Shown piece by piece: positions 62,829-64,000 of a stretch of DNA of 64,000 nucleotides. The DNA lies in contig NZ_AP027741.1 of NCBI RefSeq assembly GCF_030296755.1, positions 1,550,001 to 1,614,000 of the forward strand. Reading direction: 5' to 3'. The notes under the pieces are model-generated. The model ran no database searches. It was given only the letters and a program-made list of their open reading frames with translations, and had not been told where the DNA came from. Numbering within the stretch: the first letter of the stretch is position 1; each line of letters starts with the position of its first letter. The DNA comes from Methylophaga marina (GTDB lineage Bacteria; Pseudomonadota; Gammaproteobacteria; Nitrosococcales; Methylophagaceae). The position numbers were made by a program, and so were the translations under genes.

Positions 62829-62992
62829 GGCACTATTTTTCACCCTACGCTTTAACGGTTGGCCTCATAACTCTCTAAATAAAAAATGACTTTCATTAAT
62901 AATCAACGTGTTAGACTTTCTAGAAAGGAATTATAAGGCCGCCTGTTTAATATTTATTATGAGGCTAGTGGCCTCATAAAACACTCTGTTAG
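62829..62992 (+). repeat. 164-bp direct repeat, copy B
   Basis: It is the ungapped partner of copy A. The last 67 bases match copy A at 64 positions. It has the hairpin TTATGAGGC-N5-GCCTCATAA and ends CACTCTGTTAG. TAAC at 62868-62871 and GTTA at 62988-62991 mark the outer attC-like ends, but the L arms do not pair well here. The next gene starts 28 bases later. Confidence 0.75.
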
Positions 62993-63020
62993 GCTAAAAA
63001 AATAATATCGGAGATTCAAA

Positions 63021-63782
63021 ATGCAAAATGTTGCAACGCCACTGTATCTAGACTGGTCATTTTGGGCTGTTGTAGTTGCATTTGCAGCGATGGTTCTATC
63101 TCAACTCCCTCCAATACATGTAATGTTAAAACGAGCCAAACTTGATTTAGAACTATATTCTAAGATATCTATTACGCATAAGCTTGGGAATCCGAATCTC
63201 CAATTGCATTTGATCCTTAATAATATTGGAGGTCGTCGAGTCAGAATAAAAGACCTAAAGGTGTCTATCTCAAAAGATGGAACGCATTTAGCAAATTTGC
63301 CAGCACAAAATTACTTGCAGAATCAAAATGATCAGAATACGGTCCTCTTTACTACTTTTGCTCTGGAGCCTAACGACGAATGGGCGCATATTACAAACTT
63401 TCTCAACTTTTTTAACAGAGACGACGAGAAAATTTATCAAAAAATTGAAGGCGACTTACTTACTGACTTTAGATCACACAAAAAAGAAACAAATGATGAA
63501 GGGAATAAAGAGGAATTATATGAGCATCCTGATGAGCTCGTGAGTCCTGCATTTGATTTTTTCGAAAAGCACTTCTGTTGGAATGCTGGTGAATATAATA
63601 TGTCGATTATCGTCACAACTGACACAAAATCAGCTGATATAACTAAAAACTACAGATTCACAATATTCGAGTCTCACACAGAAGCCCTGAGTGCTATAAA
63701 GGATTACTTTAAATACGGTGGCGGCTTGTATTGGAACCCAAAAATTCAAACAAGCGTAATCCTTGAAGTATCTGAAGCCTAA
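63021..63782 (+). CDS. Hypothetical membrane-anchored protein in a cassette-like unit
   Basis: The product has 253 residues: one TM helix (FWAVVVAFAAMVLSQLPPIH), then a soluble domain with beta-strands at about residues 40-80 (LDLELYSKISITHKLG, LHLILNNIGGRRVRIKDLKV) and an acidic linker (KKETNDEGNKEELYEHPDEL). No family recognised. AT-rich. The stop codon lies in the R'' box of the following attC-like site, and the start follows copy B, the same arrangement as at 41729. Confidence 0.72.
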   Translation: MQNVATPLYLDWSFWAVVVAFAAMVLSQLPPIHVMLKRAKLDLELYSKISITHKLGNPNLQLHLILNNIGGRRVRIKDLKVSISKDGTHLANLPAQNYLQNQNDQNTVLFTTFALEPNDEWAHITNFLNFFNRDDEKIYQKIEGDLLTDFRSHKKETNDEGNKEELYEHPDELVSPAFDFFEKHFCWNAGEYNMSIIVTTDTKSADITKNYRFTIFESHTEALSAIKDYFKYGGGLYWNPKIQTSVILEVSEA

Positions 63783-63889
63783 CAACCAGCTCTAGGCAGG
63801 CGCCCAAACGTACGTGCTTTTTGTGGGGTCGCTGTGCTCACTTTACCAAAAAAAGCCCTCCAGTTTAGGCGATGGTGAGCTGGGCATTA
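63777..63889. other. Degenerate attC-like site at cassette end
   Basis: GCCTAAC (63777-63783) followed by AA and CCAGCTC faces GAGCTGG and CATTA (63877-63889). CCAGCTC/GAGCTGG pair perfectly as L arms, with the spacer unpaired and TAA/TTA outside. R' is degenerate (ATTA for GTTA). Total about 113 bases, like the long attC sites of Vibrio-type integrons. A further weak copy of the repeat tail (CTCATAAAAC...GTT) is at 63907-63928. Confidence 0.6.
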
Positions 63890-64000
63890 TATGCTTAGGT
63901 CATCCAGGTCTCATAAAACTTCAAGTTGACATCAAATTATCCGTCAATCAAGATACGCGAATGAACACAAATCGTACGCAAAATGTAGCTCGAATTATTA

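Noticed and set aside
1-64000. CRISPR arrays, prophage, IS transposases, rRNA or tRNA genes
   Set aside because: I looked for regular short direct repeats with spacers, transposase motifs with terminal inverted repeats, and tRNA T-arm (GGTTCGAATCC-like) sequences, and saw none I could support; a tRNA/IS search by program would be more reliable than reading by eye.

Overview
The window looks like chromosome of a Gram-negative marine or brackish gammaproteobacterium. The grounds are four TonB-dependent outer-membrane receptors, FecI/FecR signalling, GATAATGATAATCATTATC-type Fur boxes, a Slam-type outer-membrane protein, a quinol nitric oxide reductase and moderate GC. A Methylophaga-like organism is my guess from gene style only; no rRNA or other taxonomic marker is present.

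Layout. 1-1250: the end of a GNAT/peptidase C39 fusion and a TerB-like protein. 1340-5400: a Fur-box-led fecI-fecR-fecA set in which the sigma gene and the receptor each carry one homopolymer frameshift. 5430-12200: two small conserved genes, then a siderophore module (PepSY protein, DUF3649, DUF3325, TonB receptor) divergent from a PchR-type AraC regulator across a Fur box. 12340-23430: the most interesting locus, read leftward: fecI-fecR-fecR, a haemophore-receptor-like TonB protein (HphR-like), a small secreted haemophilin-like protein (HphA-like), a Slam/HsmA-like secretion modulator, a TPR protein, haem oxygenase and a YbaN protein, with an orphan fecI converging on its end. 23600-26900: an FpvA-like receptor and a siderophore-esterase-like hydrolase. 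The window thus has three STN receptors, three FecR and three FecI.

26900-34800 is mixed accessory DNA: azoreductase/LysR, two unknown genes, a cold-shock gene, a DUF2975/XRE pair lying between two copies of the cold-shock gene 3' end, YnfA, VOC, and a methyltransferase. 34950-41320 has a PAS-GGDEF-EAL protein and a nitric-oxide-reductase cluster (qNor, SirB2-like, CopD-like, DUF488). 41540-43270 and 62830-63900 look like integron-type gene cassettes with no integrase: one textbook attC-like hairpin, a 164-bp direct repeat in front of a membrane-protein gene in both places, stop codons inside the attC R'' box, and a DinJ/YafQ toxin-antitoxin pair.

43270-52040 holds secreted and envelope proteins (hydrolase, large MscS channel, LytM peptidase, inverse autotransporter) and a LuxR regulator. 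52236-56690 is a Fur-box-led Fbp-type iron ABC operon with an unrecognised helical periplasmic partner. 57036-62775 has an AstE-like amidohydrolase, an NAD(P)-binding protein, a two-repeat secreted protein and a membrane/lipid run (PAP2, DUF1206, YegS-like kinase, DUF2383).

Six genes carry reading-frame lesions, four of them in 1-base homopolymer changes within the first 18 kb. Whether these are sequencing errors, decay or slippage switching cannot be decided from the sequence alone.
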